Assembly: GCF_001007995.1 (NCBI RefSeq)
Contig: NZ_CP011389.1
Coordinates: forward strand, 1,302,001 to 1,366,000
Reading direction: 5' to 3'
From: Deinococcus soli (ex Cha et al. 2016)
GTDB lineage: Bacteria > Deinococcota > Deinococci > Deinococcales > Deinococcaceae
Length of the DNA: 64,000 bases
Part shown: positions 1 to 9,853 of the stretch, in pieces
Position numbering within the stretch: the first letter of the stretch is position 1
How the letters are laid out: each line of letters starts with the position of its first letter
The notes under the pieces: model-generated
What the model was told of the DNA's origin: nothing
Databases searched by the model: none
The model's input: the letters and a program-made list of their open reading frames with translations, nothing else
Position numbers and translations under genes: made by a program

Positions 1-437
1 AGGAGGCCATAGCGGCCCGACTGGCGACCCTGACCCCAGCGCCGGGCGGGTCCGGGCGGCGGGTGGTGGTGCCCGTGACCTTCGGCGGCCCGGACCTGGA
101 CTGGTGCGCGGCGCACGCGGGCCTGGACCGCGCGGCCTTCGTGGCGGCGCTGTGCGCGGCGCAGCTGGAGGTGGCGTTCCTGGGCTTCACGCCGGGCTTC
201 GCGTTCCTGACCGGCCTGCCCGAGCCGCTGCGGATGCCACGCCTGGACGCCCCGCGCGAGCGGGTCCCGGCGGGCAGCGTCGCGCTGGGCGGCCCGTGGG
301 CGGGCGTGTACCCGCGTGAGACGCCGGGCGGCTGGCGGCTGGTGGGCCGCACCGCCATGAATTTCTTCGACCTGTCCCGCGCGGCCCCGGTGCCGTGGCA
401 GCCCGGTGACCGCGTGCAGTTCGAGGCGCGCGCGTGA
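1..437 (+). CDS. pxpB: 5-oxoprolinase subunit B (PxpB/KipI family), 5' end outside window
   Basis: The frame is open from base 3, well before the first GTG at 63, so the gene starts upstream and about 145 residues are visible. The C-terminal half shows the KipI/PxpB pattern: GFTPGFAFLTGLPE, then RVPAGSVALGG and the WRLVGRT segment. PxpB pairs with PxpC and acts with PxpA in ATP-dependent cleavage of 5-oxoproline to glutamate in the cytoplasm (family knowledge). Its stop overlaps the next start (GTGA at 434-437), so pxpB and pxpC are translationally coupled. Confidence 0.9.
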   Translation, partial: EAIAARLATLTPAPGGSGRRVVVPVTFGGPDLDWCAAHAGLDRAAFVAALCAAQLEVAFLGFTPGFAFLTGLPEPLRMPRLDAPRERVPAGSVALGGPWAGVYPRETPGGWRLVGRTAMNFFDLSRAAPVPWQPGDRVQFEARA

Positions 438-1417
438 CCGCCCCCCTGCCCCGGGCGTCCCGGCCGGTGGCCGGCGGGCCGCTTGCCACCGGCGCGACCG
501 TCCTGCGTGCGGGCGTGCAGACCACCGTGCAGGACGCCGGGCGGCGCGTGCGGGCGCTGGGTGTCCCGGCGGGCGGCGCGGCGGACCCGGTCGCGCGGCG
601 GCTGGCGAACGCCCTGGTGGGCAACGCGCCGGACGCGGCGGGCCTGGAGGTCACGCTGGGCGGCCCGACGGTCCTCTTTCACGAGGCGGCGCTGGTCAGT
701 CTGTGCGGCGCGCCGTTCGACGCGACGCTGGACGGCGCGCCGCTGCCGCCGTGGCGGGCCGTTCCGGTGCAGGCCGGGCAGACCCTGACGGTCGGCGGGA
801 CTGCGCGGGGCCTGCGGGCCTTCCTGGCGGTGCGCGGCGGCCTGCACGGGCACGAGGTGTTCGGCAGTCGCGCCACGGACCTGCGCGCGGGCTTCGGCGG
901 GGTGCAGGGGCAGGCGCTGCGGCCCGCCGATCACCTGACGTGGTCTCCCCTGCCCGCGCAGGCGGCGCGGCGGGCGTTCATCGCGCCGGACCTCCGCACG
1001 GCCACCGGCCCGCACCACGAGCTGCGGGTGCTCGGCACAGGCGACCTGACGGCCGACCTGCGCGGGTCACTGCTGGCGCGGCCGTTCACGGTCAGTCCGC
1101 AGGCGGACCGCATGGGCGCCCGCCTGACCGAGTCCGTCGCGGCCCCGCGCGACCCGGCGCGGCCCAGCCTGCCGAACGTGCCGGGCCTGCTCCAGCTGCC
1201 GCCGGACGGCCGCCCGATCCTGCTGCTGCCCGACGCGGGCACGCACGGCGGATACCCGACGCCGCTGGTCGTGATCACGGCCGACCTGCCCCGCCTGGGT
1301 CAGCTGCGCCCCGGCGACACCCTGACCCTGCGCGAGGTGACCCGCGAGGCCGCCCACGCCGCGCACCTCGCGCAGGAGTGGGGGCTGCGGCAGGCGGAGT
1401 GGATGCTGAGACAGTGA
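434..1417 (+). CDS. pxpC: 5-oxoprolinase subunit C (PxpC/KipA, biotin-dependent carboxyltransferase fold)
   Basis: A 327-aa protein with a GTG start inside the pxpB stop. Family hallmarks are VQDAGRR near the N-terminus, GVPAGGAADPVARRLAN around residue 40, LEVTLGGP and AVRGGLHG in the middle, and a late PILLLPDAGTHGGYPTP segment. KipA/PxpC proteins form the cyclophilin-like partner of PxpB. With pxpA at 2945 the full 5-oxoprolinase set is present, but an S41 lipoprotein gene lies between pxpC and pxpA on the other strand, so pxpA has its own promoter. A 12-bp inverted repeat just after the stop probably ends transcription. Confidence 0.93.
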   Translation: MTAPLPRASRPVAGGPLATGATVLRAGVQTTVQDAGRRVRALGVPAGGAADPVARRLANALVGNAPDAAGLEVTLGGPTVLFHEAALVSLCGAPFDATLDGAPLPPWRAVPVQAGQTLTVGGTARGLRAFLAVRGGLHGHEVFGSRATDLRAGFGGVQGQALRPADHLTWSPLPAQAARRAFIAPDLRTATGPHHELRVLGTGDLTADLRGSLLARPFTVSPQADRMGARLTESVAAPRDPARPSLPNVPGLLQLPPDGRPILLLPDAGTHGGYPTPLVVITADLPRLGQLRPGDTLTLREVTREAAHAAHLAQEWGLRQAEWMLRQ

Positions 1418-1460
1418 GTGGGGAGTGGGCCAGATGCCGTGCCACTCCCTACTTCCCTCT
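1417..1460. terminator. Bidirectional hairpin between pxpC and the S41 gene
   Basis: A 12-bp stem, AGTGGGGAGTGG at 1417-1428 against CCACTCCCTACT at 1442-1453 with one mismatch, lies between two convergent genes. It is followed by a pyrimidine-rich run with TTT on the plus strand. Confidence 0.6.
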
Positions 1461-2903
1461 TTACTTCAGCGCGGCGTCCAGGGGCAGGTCGCGGCCGTGC
1501 GCCAGGGCGCGCAGGTCGTCGGGCGTGGTGGGGCTGGGGGTCACGTCGGGCGTCAGGGGCTGGCCGCGCAGGTCGTTGGCGCGGCCGATGGTGACGCTCA
1601 GGCCCCGGTCACCGCTGATGGCGCCGATCACGGTGACGGTGTTCCCGACGCCGGAGGTGCGTTCCCCGGTCAGGGTGGCACCCGTCTGCGCGGCCAGCTG
1701 CGCGACGATCTCGGAGGCGCTGGCGGACCCCTCGTTCACGAGGATGGTCAGCCGGCCCGTCCAGCGGGCGGGGGTGCCGACGCCCAGGACCGGGCTGGTC
1801 GGGGCGCAGTTGTACCCTGCAAGGACCTGACCGCCCCGGTACGCGAAGGTGACGTCCTGCCCGTCCAGGGTCTCGATGGTCTCCCCAGCGCGGTCGCCGA
1901 CCAGGGCGCCGGCCACGCCGATCGCCTCGGACAGCAGGCCGCCGCCGTTGCCGCGCAGGTCGAGGATCAGGTGGGTGGCGCCTGCGCGCTGCGCGCCCCC
2001 GATCAGGGCGTGAACCTGCTGCGCGACGCCGGTGGTGGCGAAGGTCGGCAGGCGCAGGAGCACGGTGCCGGGCGCGGGGGTGCGCGCGTACGGCAGGGGC
2101 GCGCTGCTGAGGACGCGGGGCGTGACGGTCGTGCTGGCGGTGGTTTCCGCGCCCGCCTGAACGCGGCGGTACGTGACGGTCACGGGCTGACCGGCGGCGC
2201 TGGCCTGCCCCAGCAGGGCATTCAGGCGCGCGGCGTGCGCCGCGTCGCTGTCCCCGGGCTGGCGGGTCAGGGCCTGCCCGCCGATGGCCAGCAGGGTGTC
2301 GCCGCGCGTCAGTCCGGCCTGCGCGGCGGGCCACTCCGGGAACGCGTCGAGCAGCACCGCGCCGTCCTCGCCGGGCACCGCGGCCCAGCGGACACCCAGG
2401 CGGGGCGCGGGCGTGGGCGCCGCGCTCAGGCTGTCCCGGAACGCCCTGAATCCGGCGGCGTCCAGGACGTAGGTGTGCCCGTCGCGCACGCCGTCCACGT
2501 ACTCGTTCATGAACGCGTCGGTCCGGGCGGTCAGGTCGGCGGCGCGCAGGTTCCCGAACGCCGCGCGGGCCGTCCTCTCGGCCTGCTCGTGCAGCGCCTG
2601 GAGGTCCACGCCGGACTCTCCCCAGTAGCTGCCGTTGATGGCCTCGCGCACGTCCAGCAGCTGGTCGAACAGGCTGGGGGTCACCTGGGCACGCAGCGGC
2701 GCGCGGAGGTTCACGCCCATCAGCCGCCCCGGGCCGCCCAGGCCGGACAGCCACGCGGGCGTCAGGGCGCAGCTGGGCTGCGCGGGGCGGGTGGCGCGCG
2801 CGACGGTGGGCACGTCGTCGTCCTGCGTGGCGCTGGGAGGCGTGGGTGTGGGGGTGCAGGCGGCCAGCAGCAGCGGCAGCAGCAGGAGTCGGGTGCGGGT
2901 CAC
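1461..2903 (-). CDS. S41 (C-terminal-processing-like) peptidase family lipoprotein
   Basis: About 480 aa. The GTG at 2903 is chosen because it gives a short lipoprotein signal (hydrophobic LLLLPLLLAAC, lipobox LLAAC). The middle carries a PDZ-like stretch (PAAQAGLTRGDTLLAI) followed by the S41 core with LDLRGNGGG and NEGSASASEI, which contains the expected nucleophilic Ser. The usual partner Lys of CTP proteases, in a G-K-G context about 25 residues later, reads GERTSGVGN here, so Lys is replaced by Val. It may be an inactive relative or belong to an S41 branch using other residues. The start faces pxpA head-to-head with only 41 bp between. Confidence 0.8.
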   Translation of the reverse strand: MTRTRLLLLPLLLAACTPTPTPPSATQDDDVPTVARATRPAQPSCALTPAWLSGLGGPGRLMGVNLRAPLRAQVTPSLFDQLLDVREAINGSYWGESGVDLQALHEQAERTARAAFGNLRAADLTARTDAFMNEYVDGVRDGHTYVLDAAGFRAFRDSLSAAPTPAPRLGVRWAAVPGEDGAVLLDAFPEWPAAQAGLTRGDTLLAIGGQALTRQPGDSDAAHAARLNALLGQASAAGQPVTVTYRRVQAGAETTASTTVTPRVLSSAPLPYARTPAPGTVLLRLPTFATTGVAQQVHALIGGAQRAGATHLILDLRGNGGGLLSEAIGVAGALVGDRAGETIETLDGQDVTFAYRGGQVLAGYNCAPTSPVLGVGTPARWTGRLTILVNEGSASASEIVAQLAAQTGATLTGERTSGVGNTVTVIGAISGDRGLSVTIGRANDLRGQPLTPDVTPSPTTPDDLRALAHGRDLPLDAALK

Positions 2904-2931
2904 GTCCGCATTGTGGCGCGCGGCGGGTGGA

Positions 2932-2937
2932 TACACT
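2932..2937 (+). promoter_or_regulatory. -10 box for leaderless pxpA
   Basis: TACACT ends 7 nt before the pxpA ATG, so the transcript would start at or next to the start codon. No Shine-Dalgarno sequence is present. Confidence 0.55.
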
Positions 2938-2944
2938 GACGGAC

Positions 2945-3688
2945 ATGACCCTGAGCATCGACCTGAACGCCGACCTGGGCGAGGGCAGCGCGCACGAGGA
3001 GACCGTTATGGGCGTGGTGAGCAGCGCGAACATCGCCTGCGGCGGGCACGCCGGGGACGCCGGAACGATGCGGGACTCGCTGCGGCTCGCGGCGCGCTTC
3101 GGGGTGGCGGCCGGCGCGCACCCGGGCTTCCCGGACCGCGAGGGCTTCGGGCGGCGCGAACTGCACTTCCCCCCGGACGACGTGCGGACCTTCGTGCGCG
3201 AGCAGATCGAGGCGCTGAAGGCCGTCGCGGCGCGTGAGGGAGTGCCGCTGCGGCACGTCAAGCCGCACGGGATGCTGTACAACATGGCCGTGCGGGACGA
3301 GACGCTGGCGCGCGCGGTGGCACAGGCGGCCGCCGACAGTGGCGTGCCGCTGTACTTCGGGCTGGCGGGCGGCGGCAGCGTGATGCTGCGCGAGGCGCGC
3401 GCCGCCGGGCTGCGCGAGATCGGCGAGGGCTTCGCGGACCGCGGGTACGCGCCCGACGGGAGCCTGTGGCCGCGCGGGCAGACGGGCGCGCTGCTGGACG
3501 CGGCCGCGGCGACCGCGCAGGGCGTGCGGATCGCGCGGGACGGCGTGACGACCGCCGTGACCGGCGAGCCAGTCGCCGTGCCCGCCCGGACGCTGTGCCT
3601 GCACGGTGACGGCGCCGAGGCCGCCGAACTGGCCCGGGCGCTGCGCGCGGCCCTGGAGGCGGCGGGGCTGCGCGTGGCTGCACCCTGA
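2945..3688 (+). CDS. pxpA: 5-oxoprolinase subunit A (LamB/YcsF family)
   Basis: A 247-aa protein, normal for the family. The ATG at 2945 is chosen because the family N-terminus SIDLNADLGEG follows directly. Diagnostic segments are SANIACGGHAGD, AGAHPGFPDREGFGRR, HVKPHGMLYN, GEGFADRGY and TLCLHGD. PxpA is a polysaccharide-deacetylase-like fold protein that works with PxpBC to hydrolyse 5-oxoproline, a damage product of glutamine and glutamate metabolites. It is separated from pxpBC by the divergent S41 gene and appears to be transcribed leaderlessly from its own promoter. Confidence 0.95.
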   Translation: MTLSIDLNADLGEGSAHEETVMGVVSSANIACGGHAGDAGTMRDSLRLAARFGVAAGAHPGFPDREGFGRRELHFPPDDVRTFVREQIEALKAVAAREGVPLRHVKPHGMLYNMAVRDETLARAVAQAAADSGVPLYFGLAGGGSVMLREARAAGLREIGEGFADRGYAPDGSLWPRGQTGALLDAAAATAQGVRIARDGVTTAVTGEPVAVPARTLCLHGDGAEAAELARALRAALEAAGLRVAAP

Positions 3689-3771
3689 CCGGGCCAGCGG
3701 GAGACAGCTGACCCGGCGGGCACTTCCTGTCAGGTCCGCGTGAGAGCCGCCGTGCTGCAATCGACCCTGAG

Positions 3772-4905
3772 ATGCTGCCCGACTTCCGCCCCGGTTCACT
3801 GAGTGCGTCCGCCCGCGAAGCCCGCGGCGGGGTGTTCCGCACCACGCTGGACCGCCGGGTGCTGAACCAGAGGGTGCTGGGCGGCGCGCTGCTCGCCACG
3901 CTGCTCGCGGCGCTGTACCACCACAACGACCCTTTCGAACGCGTCGCGCTGCCCACCATGGCCGTCCTGCTGGGCACGCTGCTCGCCACGCTGGCGTTCA
4001 CCCGCGCGCCTCTGCTCATCACGCAGACGGTCGGGCTGGTGGTGGGCTGGGTGTACCTGCTGGCCAAGGTCGGATACGTGCTGTTCGTGATGGGCGACGC
4101 GGGCCTGCCGATGCTGCTGAACCTCGCGCCGTGGGCGGGCGTGCTGCTCGCCTCGCACCTGTGGACGCTGGGCCCGCAGGGCAGCGCGCACCTGAACGTC
4201 GCCGCGCTGGGCAGCCTCGCGGCCCTGCTCGCCATCAGGGTTGCGCTGGACCCGGCGTCCGCGCAGGCGAGCGTCACCGGCACCGTCCTCCAGATGCTGC
4301 TGGCGGGCGGCGTGCTGCTGCTCGGGCAGCGCGGGGCCGCGCACCGCATGACCGGCGACGTGCGCCGCGCGGTACTCGGCCAGGACACGCCGGGCCTGGA
4401 CGCCCTGACCGGCCTGCCCGACCGGGTCACGCTGGAACGCCAGCTGGAAGGCGCGTACCGCCAGTCCCCAGAGCATCTGGTCGTCGCCGCGATCGCCGTG
4501 GACACCCAGGAACCGCCCGACCTGACCGGCCCGAACTTTCAGGTGCGGCTCTCCGCGCACGTGTCACGCGTCATGATGAGCACTGTGCGCGACCAGGACC
4601 TGCTGGGCTGCCTGGGGGACGGCGTGGTCGCGCTCGTCATGCGCGCCCCGGACGCCCGCTCGGCACGCGCCGCCTGCGAGCGGCTGCGCGTGCGGGTCGC
4701 GTCCCGACCGCTGGACGGCGTGAACCCCACCGTGACCATCGGGCTGGTGTACGCCGACGGACACCTGGATCCGCAGGCGCTGCTGCGCGCCGCCGAGGAC
4801 ACCCTGGGTGCGGCCCGGCAGTTCGGCCAGAACCGGGTTCTGCTCGGCCCGGCCCGCCCAGACCCGGACGGGAACGCCGAGAACCTCGACGCGCTGTTCG
4901 CCTGA
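3772..4905 (+). CDS. Membrane protein with degenerate GGDEF-like domain
   Basis: 377 aa. About five or six hydrophobic segments occupy residues 35-185. The C-terminal part starts with LDALTGLPDRVTLERQL, the normal opening of a GGDEF domain, and ends with the equivalent of the A-x-x-A-K-x-x-G-x-N helix (AARQFGQNRV). Where the signature GG[DE]EF should be, the sequence reads CLGDGVVALVM, so diguanylate cyclase activity is unlikely. It may be a sensor or a c-di-GMP-independent scaffold. It sits between pxpA and a K+ regulator gene with no obvious operon partner. Confidence 0.75.
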   Translation: MLPDFRPGSLSASAREARGGVFRTTLDRRVLNQRVLGGALLATLLAALYHHNDPFERVALPTMAVLLGTLLATLAFTRAPLLITQTVGLVVGWVYLLAKVGYVLFVMGDAGLPMLLNLAPWAGVLLASHLWTLGPQGSAHLNVAALGSLAALLAIRVALDPASAQASVTGTVLQMLLAGGVLLLGQRGAAHRMTGDVRRAVLGQDTPGLDALTGLPDRVTLERQLEGAYRQSPEHLVVAAIAVDTQEPPDLTGPNFQVRLSAHVSRVMMSTVRDQDLLGCLGDGVVALVMRAPDARSARAACERLRVRVASRPLDGVNPTVTIGLVYADGHLDPQALLRAAEDTLGAARQFGQNRVLLGPARPDPDGNAENLDALFA

Positions 4906-5005
4906 CCCGGGGTAGGGGCGCCCCTCCCGGCGCGCAGGCTTTTACGGCACAATCAGGAGGCACTTGCCACCCGTCCGCTTCCGGCGGCAGAAAGGACCTC
5001 TTCTG

Positions 5006-5665
5006 ATGAAAAGCAAACAATGTCTGGTGATCGGCCTGGGCCGCTTCGGCACGGCCGTCGCGACCACCCTCTACGAGATGGGGCACGAGGTCGTGGCCAT
5101 CGACCAGCACGAGGAGAACGTCGAGCGGGTCATGAACCTGGTGACGCACGCCGCCATCGTGGACGCCAGCGACGAGCGGGCCCTGCGCGCCCTGGGCGTC
5201 GGGGATTTCGATGTGGTGGTCGTCGCGATCGGCACGGACGTGCAGGCGAACATCCTGGCAACCATGAATGCCAAGAGCCTCGGCGCGCCGTACGTGGTCA
5301 GCAAGGCCATCGACGAGATGGCGCGCCGGGTCCTGGAGCGCATCGGCGCGGACCTCGTGATCCGGCCCGAGCATGACATGGGCGTGCGCCTGGCGCGCCA
5401 GATCGCCACGCCGAACATCGTGGACACCCTGGACCTGGGCGGCGACTACGCCATCGTGGAGATCGAGGCGAACGAACGCCTGAAGGGTACCCTGCGGGAC
5501 CTGAACCTCACGGGCCGCTTCAACGTGCAGATCATCGCGATCAGCCGCGCCGGGAAGATCGAGGTGACGCCCCGCGCCGAGGACGAACTGCGCCCGCACG
5601 ACAAGCTGGTCGTGATCGGCACGAGTCACAACATCGACGATCTGCGCCGCTACCTGGGCGAGTAA
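5006..5665 (+). CDS. TrkA/KtrA-type potassium uptake regulatory protein (RCK domains)
   Basis: 219 aa. The ATG at 5006 is preferred over an upstream in-frame codon because AAAGGA lies at the right distance and the Rossmann motif VIGLGRFGTAVATTL follows. The N-terminal RCK_N domain binds nucleotide (acidic end of strand 2 in VVAIDQHEENV). The C-terminal RCK_C domain covers about residues 135-219 (TLDLGGDYAIVEIE to LVVIGTSHNIDDLRRYL). Such proteins form cytoplasmic rings gating KtrB/TrkH K+ channels. No channel gene is visible nearby, so the partner must be elsewhere. Confidence 0.92.
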   Translation: MKSKQCLVIGLGRFGTAVATTLYEMGHEVVAIDQHEENVERVMNLVTHAAIVDASDERALRALGVGDFDVVVVAIGTDVQANILATMNAKSLGAPYVVSKAIDEMARRVLERIGADLVIRPEHDMGVRLARQIATPNIVDTLDLGGDYAIVEIEANERLKGTLRDLNLTGRFNVQIIAISRAGKIEVTPRAEDELRPHDKLVVIGTSHNIDDLRRYLGE

Positions 5666-5670
5666 CCCGC

Positions 5671-5767
5671 ACACCTCCCCCACTGCCAACCGCTGTCTTT
5701 CTCAGATGCTCGCTCTGCTCGGTTCAGAGGTCTCGAAGAAGCCCTTCACGACCTCTGAACTCTGCTG
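5671..5767 (-). repeat. Dispersed repeat family 2, copy 1
   Basis: Read on the minus strand it begins right after the TGA of the 51-aa gene. It contains the hairpin arms TTCAGAGGTCG and CGAGACCTCTGAA, then GAGCAGAGCGAG and GACAGCGGTTGG. The same order of segments occurs after alaS at 52272, also starting directly after a TGA. It lies between two convergent genes, consistent with a structured 3'-end element. Confidence 0.7.
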
Positions 5768-5923
5768 TCAGCGGTGGTTGAGGGCCACGACCATCGCGGC
5801 CAGCAGGGGCAGCAGCGCGCTCAGGCCCCACACCACCATGGGGCGCGCCGCGCCGGGCCGCAGCAGGAACAGCAGCAGCAGGGCCGCGCAGGCCAGCGTG
5901 ACGATCAGGTAAAGGACTCCCAC
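5768..5923 (-). CDS. Small two-helix membrane protein
   Basis: A 51-aa product with a GTG start, VGVLYLIVTL followed by a second hydrophobic stretch around ALLPLLAAMVVAL. Two predicted transmembrane helices are linked by a short Arg-Pro loop. The start lies 17 nt after the stop of the binding-protein gene on the same strand, so the two are probably co-transcribed. I do not recognise a family. The frame could be longer upstream, but residues before the chosen start are Arg-rich and overlap the preceding gene. Confidence 0.55.
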   Translation of the reverse strand: MGVLYLIVTLACAALLLLFLLRPGAARPMVVWGLSALLPLLAAMVVALNHR

Positions 5924-5940
5924 GCCGCTCAGGATAGCCC

Positions 5941-7140
5941 TCAGCGGTCCGCGCGGGTCTGCGCGGCGTCCAGCGCGGCCTTCGCGCCGAGTTTGCCGGT
6001 GGTGGCCTGCGTGATGGCGTCCTCGATCAGGGCGGTCCACCCGGCGTACTCGGGCGTGGTGGGGCGCGGCACGGCCCGGCTGATCTGGGCGTGCGCGGCG
6101 CGCAGCTGTGGGTTCTTCGCGTACCAGTCGTCCAGCAGGGGCACGGCGGCGCGGCGCGGCGGGACGTACGCGGTGGTCTTCACCCAGTCAGCCAGCCGGG
6201 CGGGCTGCATGAGGTACTGCCAGAACGCCACGGCGCCCGCCTGCTCGGCGGCCGGGGTACCTTTCGGGATGGTCAGGGTCGCGCCGCCCAGCGGGACGGT
6301 GCAGGCACCCTCCTTCTCACAGGGGAAGGGCGCGACGCCCAGGTTGAAGAACGGCAGCTTGCGCGCGTCGGTCCAGTTGGCGACGCTGGCCAGCACGAAG
6401 ATGTTCTGCCCGCGTGCGAAGTCGAACGCGGCGCGGGTCGCCTCGTTCAGGGTGCGCGGCTGGGCCTGCCCGGCGGCGCTCATGCGGGCCAGCTGGGTCA
6501 GGGCGTCCACGGCGTCCGGGCTGTTCAGGCGGGGGCGCTCGCCGCCCGTCAGGGTACCGCCGCGCGACAGGACGTTCGCCTCGAAGGTCCAGGCGTCGGC
6601 CGCGGCGACCAGCGGGCGGCGGCCCCCTGCGGCCAGGGTGCGGCTGGCGCCTTCCAGCTGCGCCCAGGTGTCGGGGGCGCTCAGGCCCGCTTTCTTCAGG
6701 GCTCCGGCGTTGTACATCAGGACGGGCACGCTGACGTTCCACGGAAGGCCGTAGGTGCGTTCGCCCAGCTGCCCGGTCTTCCACACGGCGGGGTAGATGT
6801 CGCCGCGCAGCGCGCCGGGCAGGTCGTCCACGCGGGCACTCAGGTCGGTGAGCTGCCCGGCCTGGGCCAGGGTGGGGAACTGCGTGAATTCCAGTTGCGC
6901 CAGGGCGGGCGCCGAGCCGCTGCGCAGCGCCGCCTGGAGTTTGGGCAGCAGTTCGCGGTAGTTGCCCTGGTTGACCGGCACGATCTCGTAGGCACTCTGG
7001 CTGGTGTTGAACTCGCGGGCGTAGGCCTGCACGGTCCCCTGCACGCCGCTCATGGCGTGCCAAAATTCCACGCGGACGGGCGCGGCGTGCGCGGCGGTGG
7101 TCAGCAGCACGGCGGTCAGGGGCAGGGCGGAGGCGCGCAT
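5941..7140 (-). CDS. ABC transporter solute-binding protein (UgpB/MalE-like, family 1)
   Basis: 399 aa with a Sec signal peptide (hydrophobic to residue 18, cleavage likely after AHA). The mature start PVRVEFWHAMSG is typical of glycerol-3-phosphate or sugar binding proteins. LTDLSARVDDLP, YGLPWNVSVPVLMYN and FWQYLMQPARLADWV match conserved parts of the UgpB-like fold. The -10 box TATCCT lies 8 nt from the ATG. No permease or ATPase genes are adjacent, so the cognate transporter is elsewhere. The ligand cannot be read from sequence, but sugars or sugar phosphates are likely. Confidence 0.88.
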   Translation of the reverse strand: MRASALPLTAVLLTTAAHAAPVRVEFWHAMSGVQGTVQAYAREFNTSQSAYEIVPVNQGNYRELLPKLQAALRSGSAPALAQLEFTQFPTLAQAGQLTDLSARVDDLPGALRGDIYPAVWKTGQLGERTYGLPWNVSVPVLMYNAGALKKAGLSAPDTWAQLEGASRTLAAGGRRPLVAAADAWTFEANVLSRGGTLTGGERPRLNSPDAVDALTQLARMSAAGQAQPRTLNEATRAAFDFARGQNIFVLASVANWTDARKLPFFNLGVAPFPCEKEGACTVPLGGATLTIPKGTPAAEQAGAVAFWQYLMQPARLADWVKTTAYVPPRRAAVPLLDDWYAKNPQLRAAHAQISRAVPRPTTPEYAGWTALIEDAITQATTGKLGAKAALDAAQTRADR

Positions 7141-7148
7141 CGCGGGTC

Positions 7149-7154
7149 AGGATA
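7149..7154 (-). promoter_or_regulatory. -10 box for the binding-protein gene
   Basis: TATCCT on the minus strand, 8 nt before the ATG at 7140, with no ribosome binding site. Leaderless type. Confidence 0.45.
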
Positions 7155-7197
7155 GCGGGCCGGGCTGACCCGCGTCTGTCCCCGCGGCGGGTGCCGG

Positions 7198-8877
7198 TCA
7201 GGGCAGCACGGGGTACAGGTCCACGCGGCTGCCGGGGCGGACGTCGGTGCGGGCCGCGATGCCCACGACGGCGGCCGTGCCGGGCCGGTCGTTCAGGCGG
7301 GTGATGAGCGGCACGAGTTCGCCGACGTCCAGGCCCTGCACGTACTCGCTGGGCACGCCGCGCGTGGTGAGGTCAAGCGTGACGTCCTGCACGAGTTCCC
7401 CGATCTGGTCCTGCATGCGGCGCAGGTCACCCAGCGTGACGGTCGAGCGGCGGATGACCTGCCCGGCGCGGTACAGGACGGCGTTGGCGCGCGCGTCGCA
7501 GGTCAGGTCGACCGGGAAGCCCACGGCGGCGTTCTGCGCGGCGCGGCACTGCACGAAGGCGCTGACGTTCAGGCCGCGCAGTTTGGTCTCCAGGGCGCCG
7601 CGCGCGGCGGGGGTCAGGCGCGCGGCGGGGCTGCCCTTGGCGCCGCGGGTGGCGGCGCTGCGCGCGGCGTCGAGCAGGAACTGGTCGAGGTTGCGCACGC
7701 CGGGGACCACCGCGGCGTACACGAGGTCGTTCTTGGGGTAGGCGAGGTCGGTGTTGCGCGTGGCGCTCAGTTCGGCGCGGCTGCTGGAGTACTCGTCCTG
7801 CAGGCGGCCCAGCGTGGCGCGCAGGGCGTCGTTGCTGTCGCGCAGCTGCTGCTGCTGGAGTTGCAGGGCGCTCAGGTCGGCCAGGATGCGGGTGCGGTCG
7901 CGGGCGGCCTGGTCGCGGGCGGTGATCAGCGCGGCGCGTTCGCTGCTCAGGCGGTCGCGTTCGGCGCGCAGGGCGTCGCGGGCCTGCTGCGCGGCGCGCT
8001 GCTGCGCCTGCGCGTCCAGCAGGGCCTGCCGGGCGGCGCTCAGGGCCTGCTGGGCTTCGCGCAGGGCGCGGTCGGCCTGCGCGCGGTCCCGGGCGAGCGT
8101 GTCGATCTGCGCGCGGGCCTGCTGCGCCTGCGTCTGGGCCTGCTGCGCGCGGGTCTGCGCGTCCCGGGCGCGGGTCTGGGCCTGCTGGGCGAGGGCCTGC
8201 TGCGCCTGCGCGCGGGCCTGCGCGGTCTCGGCGGCCGCCTGCGCGTCGCGCGCGCGGTCCTGGGCGCTGCGCGTTTCCTGTTCGGACAGCGCGATGCGCG
8301 CGCCGAGGTCCACGACCTGCGCGTCGAGGTTCTGCGCGCGGGTCTGACTGGCCGTGAGGGAGGTTTCGGCCGCCTGGAGTTTCGCGCGGGTCTGCGCGGC
8401 GCGCGTCTCCAGTGTGCGCTGCGCGGCGGTGAGTTCCTGCACGCGGGTCTCCAGGGTGCGGGCCTGCGTCTGCACGCGGGCCTGCGCGGCGCGGGCGTCC
8501 GTGAGGGCCGTCTGCGCGGCCTTCAGGGCGCTCTGGGCGGCCGTCTGCTGCTCGCGCAGGCGCGCGGCTTCCTGCTGGGCGCGGTCGCGGTCGGCCTGCG
8601 CGGCGCGGATGTCCTTGCGCAGTGCCTCCAGCTGGGGGCGCAGCTGGTCGGCCTGCGCGATGGTGTTCACGGCGCTGCTGTTCAGGATCAGGAACGCCGC
8701 GAGACTGGCGGCGCTGATGCCCATGCCGGACAGCACCGCCACGACGAGGGCGGTGGTCTTGGGGCGCATGCCGAACCAGCGCAGGTGCTTGCGTCCGGCC
8801 TTGCGGGCGATGGTGTCGGCGGCGTACGCGACGACCCCCGAGAGGATCACCACGAAGGGCAGGAACAGCCACAGCAC
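7198..8877 (-). CDS. DUF3084 domain coiled-coil membrane protein
   Basis: 559 aa. Two hydrophobic segments (about residues 1-20 and 43-66) hold the basic loop [20 protein letters not shown], characteristic of DUF3084 proteins. A very long Ala/Gln/Arg heptad region follows (about residues 75-370), then a globular C-terminal part of about 180 residues. The family occurs in cyanobacteria and Deinococcus-Thermus and its function is unknown. GTG start with GGGGAG upstream. It is read just after the LptB-type ATPase gene, 17 nt apart, so both probably belong to one envelope-related operon. Confidence 0.85.
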   Translation of the reverse strand: MLWLFLPFVVILSGVVAYAADTIARKAGRKHLRWFGMRPKTTALVVAVLSGMGISAASLAAFLILNSSAVNTIAQADQLRPQLEALRKDIRAAQADRDRAQQEAARLREQQTAAQSALKAAQTALTDARAAQARVQTQARTLETRVQELTAAQRTLETRAAQTRAKLQAAETSLTASQTRAQNLDAQVVDLGARIALSEQETRSAQDRARDAQAAAETAQARAQAQQALAQQAQTRARDAQTRAQQAQTQAQQARAQIDTLARDRAQADRALREAQQALSAARQALLDAQAQQRAAQQARDALRAERDRLSSERAALITARDQAARDRTRILADLSALQLQQQQLRDSNDALRATLGRLQDEYSSSRAELSATRNTDLAYPKNDLVYAAVVPGVRNLDQFLLDAARSAATRGAKGSPAARLTPAARGALETKLRGLNVSAFVQCRAAQNAAVGFPVDLTCDARANAVLYRAGQVIRRSTVTLGDLRRMQDQIGELVQDVTLDLTTRGVPSEYVQGLDVGELVPLITRLNDRPGTAAVVGIAARTDVRPGSRVDLYPVLP

Positions 8878-8894
8878 CTAGCAGACTCCCCGGG

Positions 8895-9665
<771 letters not shown>

Positions 9666-9672
9666 GTCCGGC

Positions 9673-9678
9673 AGCGTA
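9673..9678 (-). promoter_or_regulatory. -10 box for leaderless lptB
   Basis: TACGCT on the minus strand, 7 nt before the GTG at 9665. Confidence 0.5.
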
Positions 9679-9853
9679 TCACCCCGGGGGGGCGCCGCCC
9701 GTGAAAGAACGGTGATGCGCGCCCCTGCGGCCGAACTGACAGCCCGTCAGACGAACGTGACAAATTCAACATTAAGGTGGGTGCGGGGGGACTTCTGCCA
9801 CGTCCGAAACGGCAGCGCCGCCCGCCACCTCCTAACACCCACCGGAGACTTCC

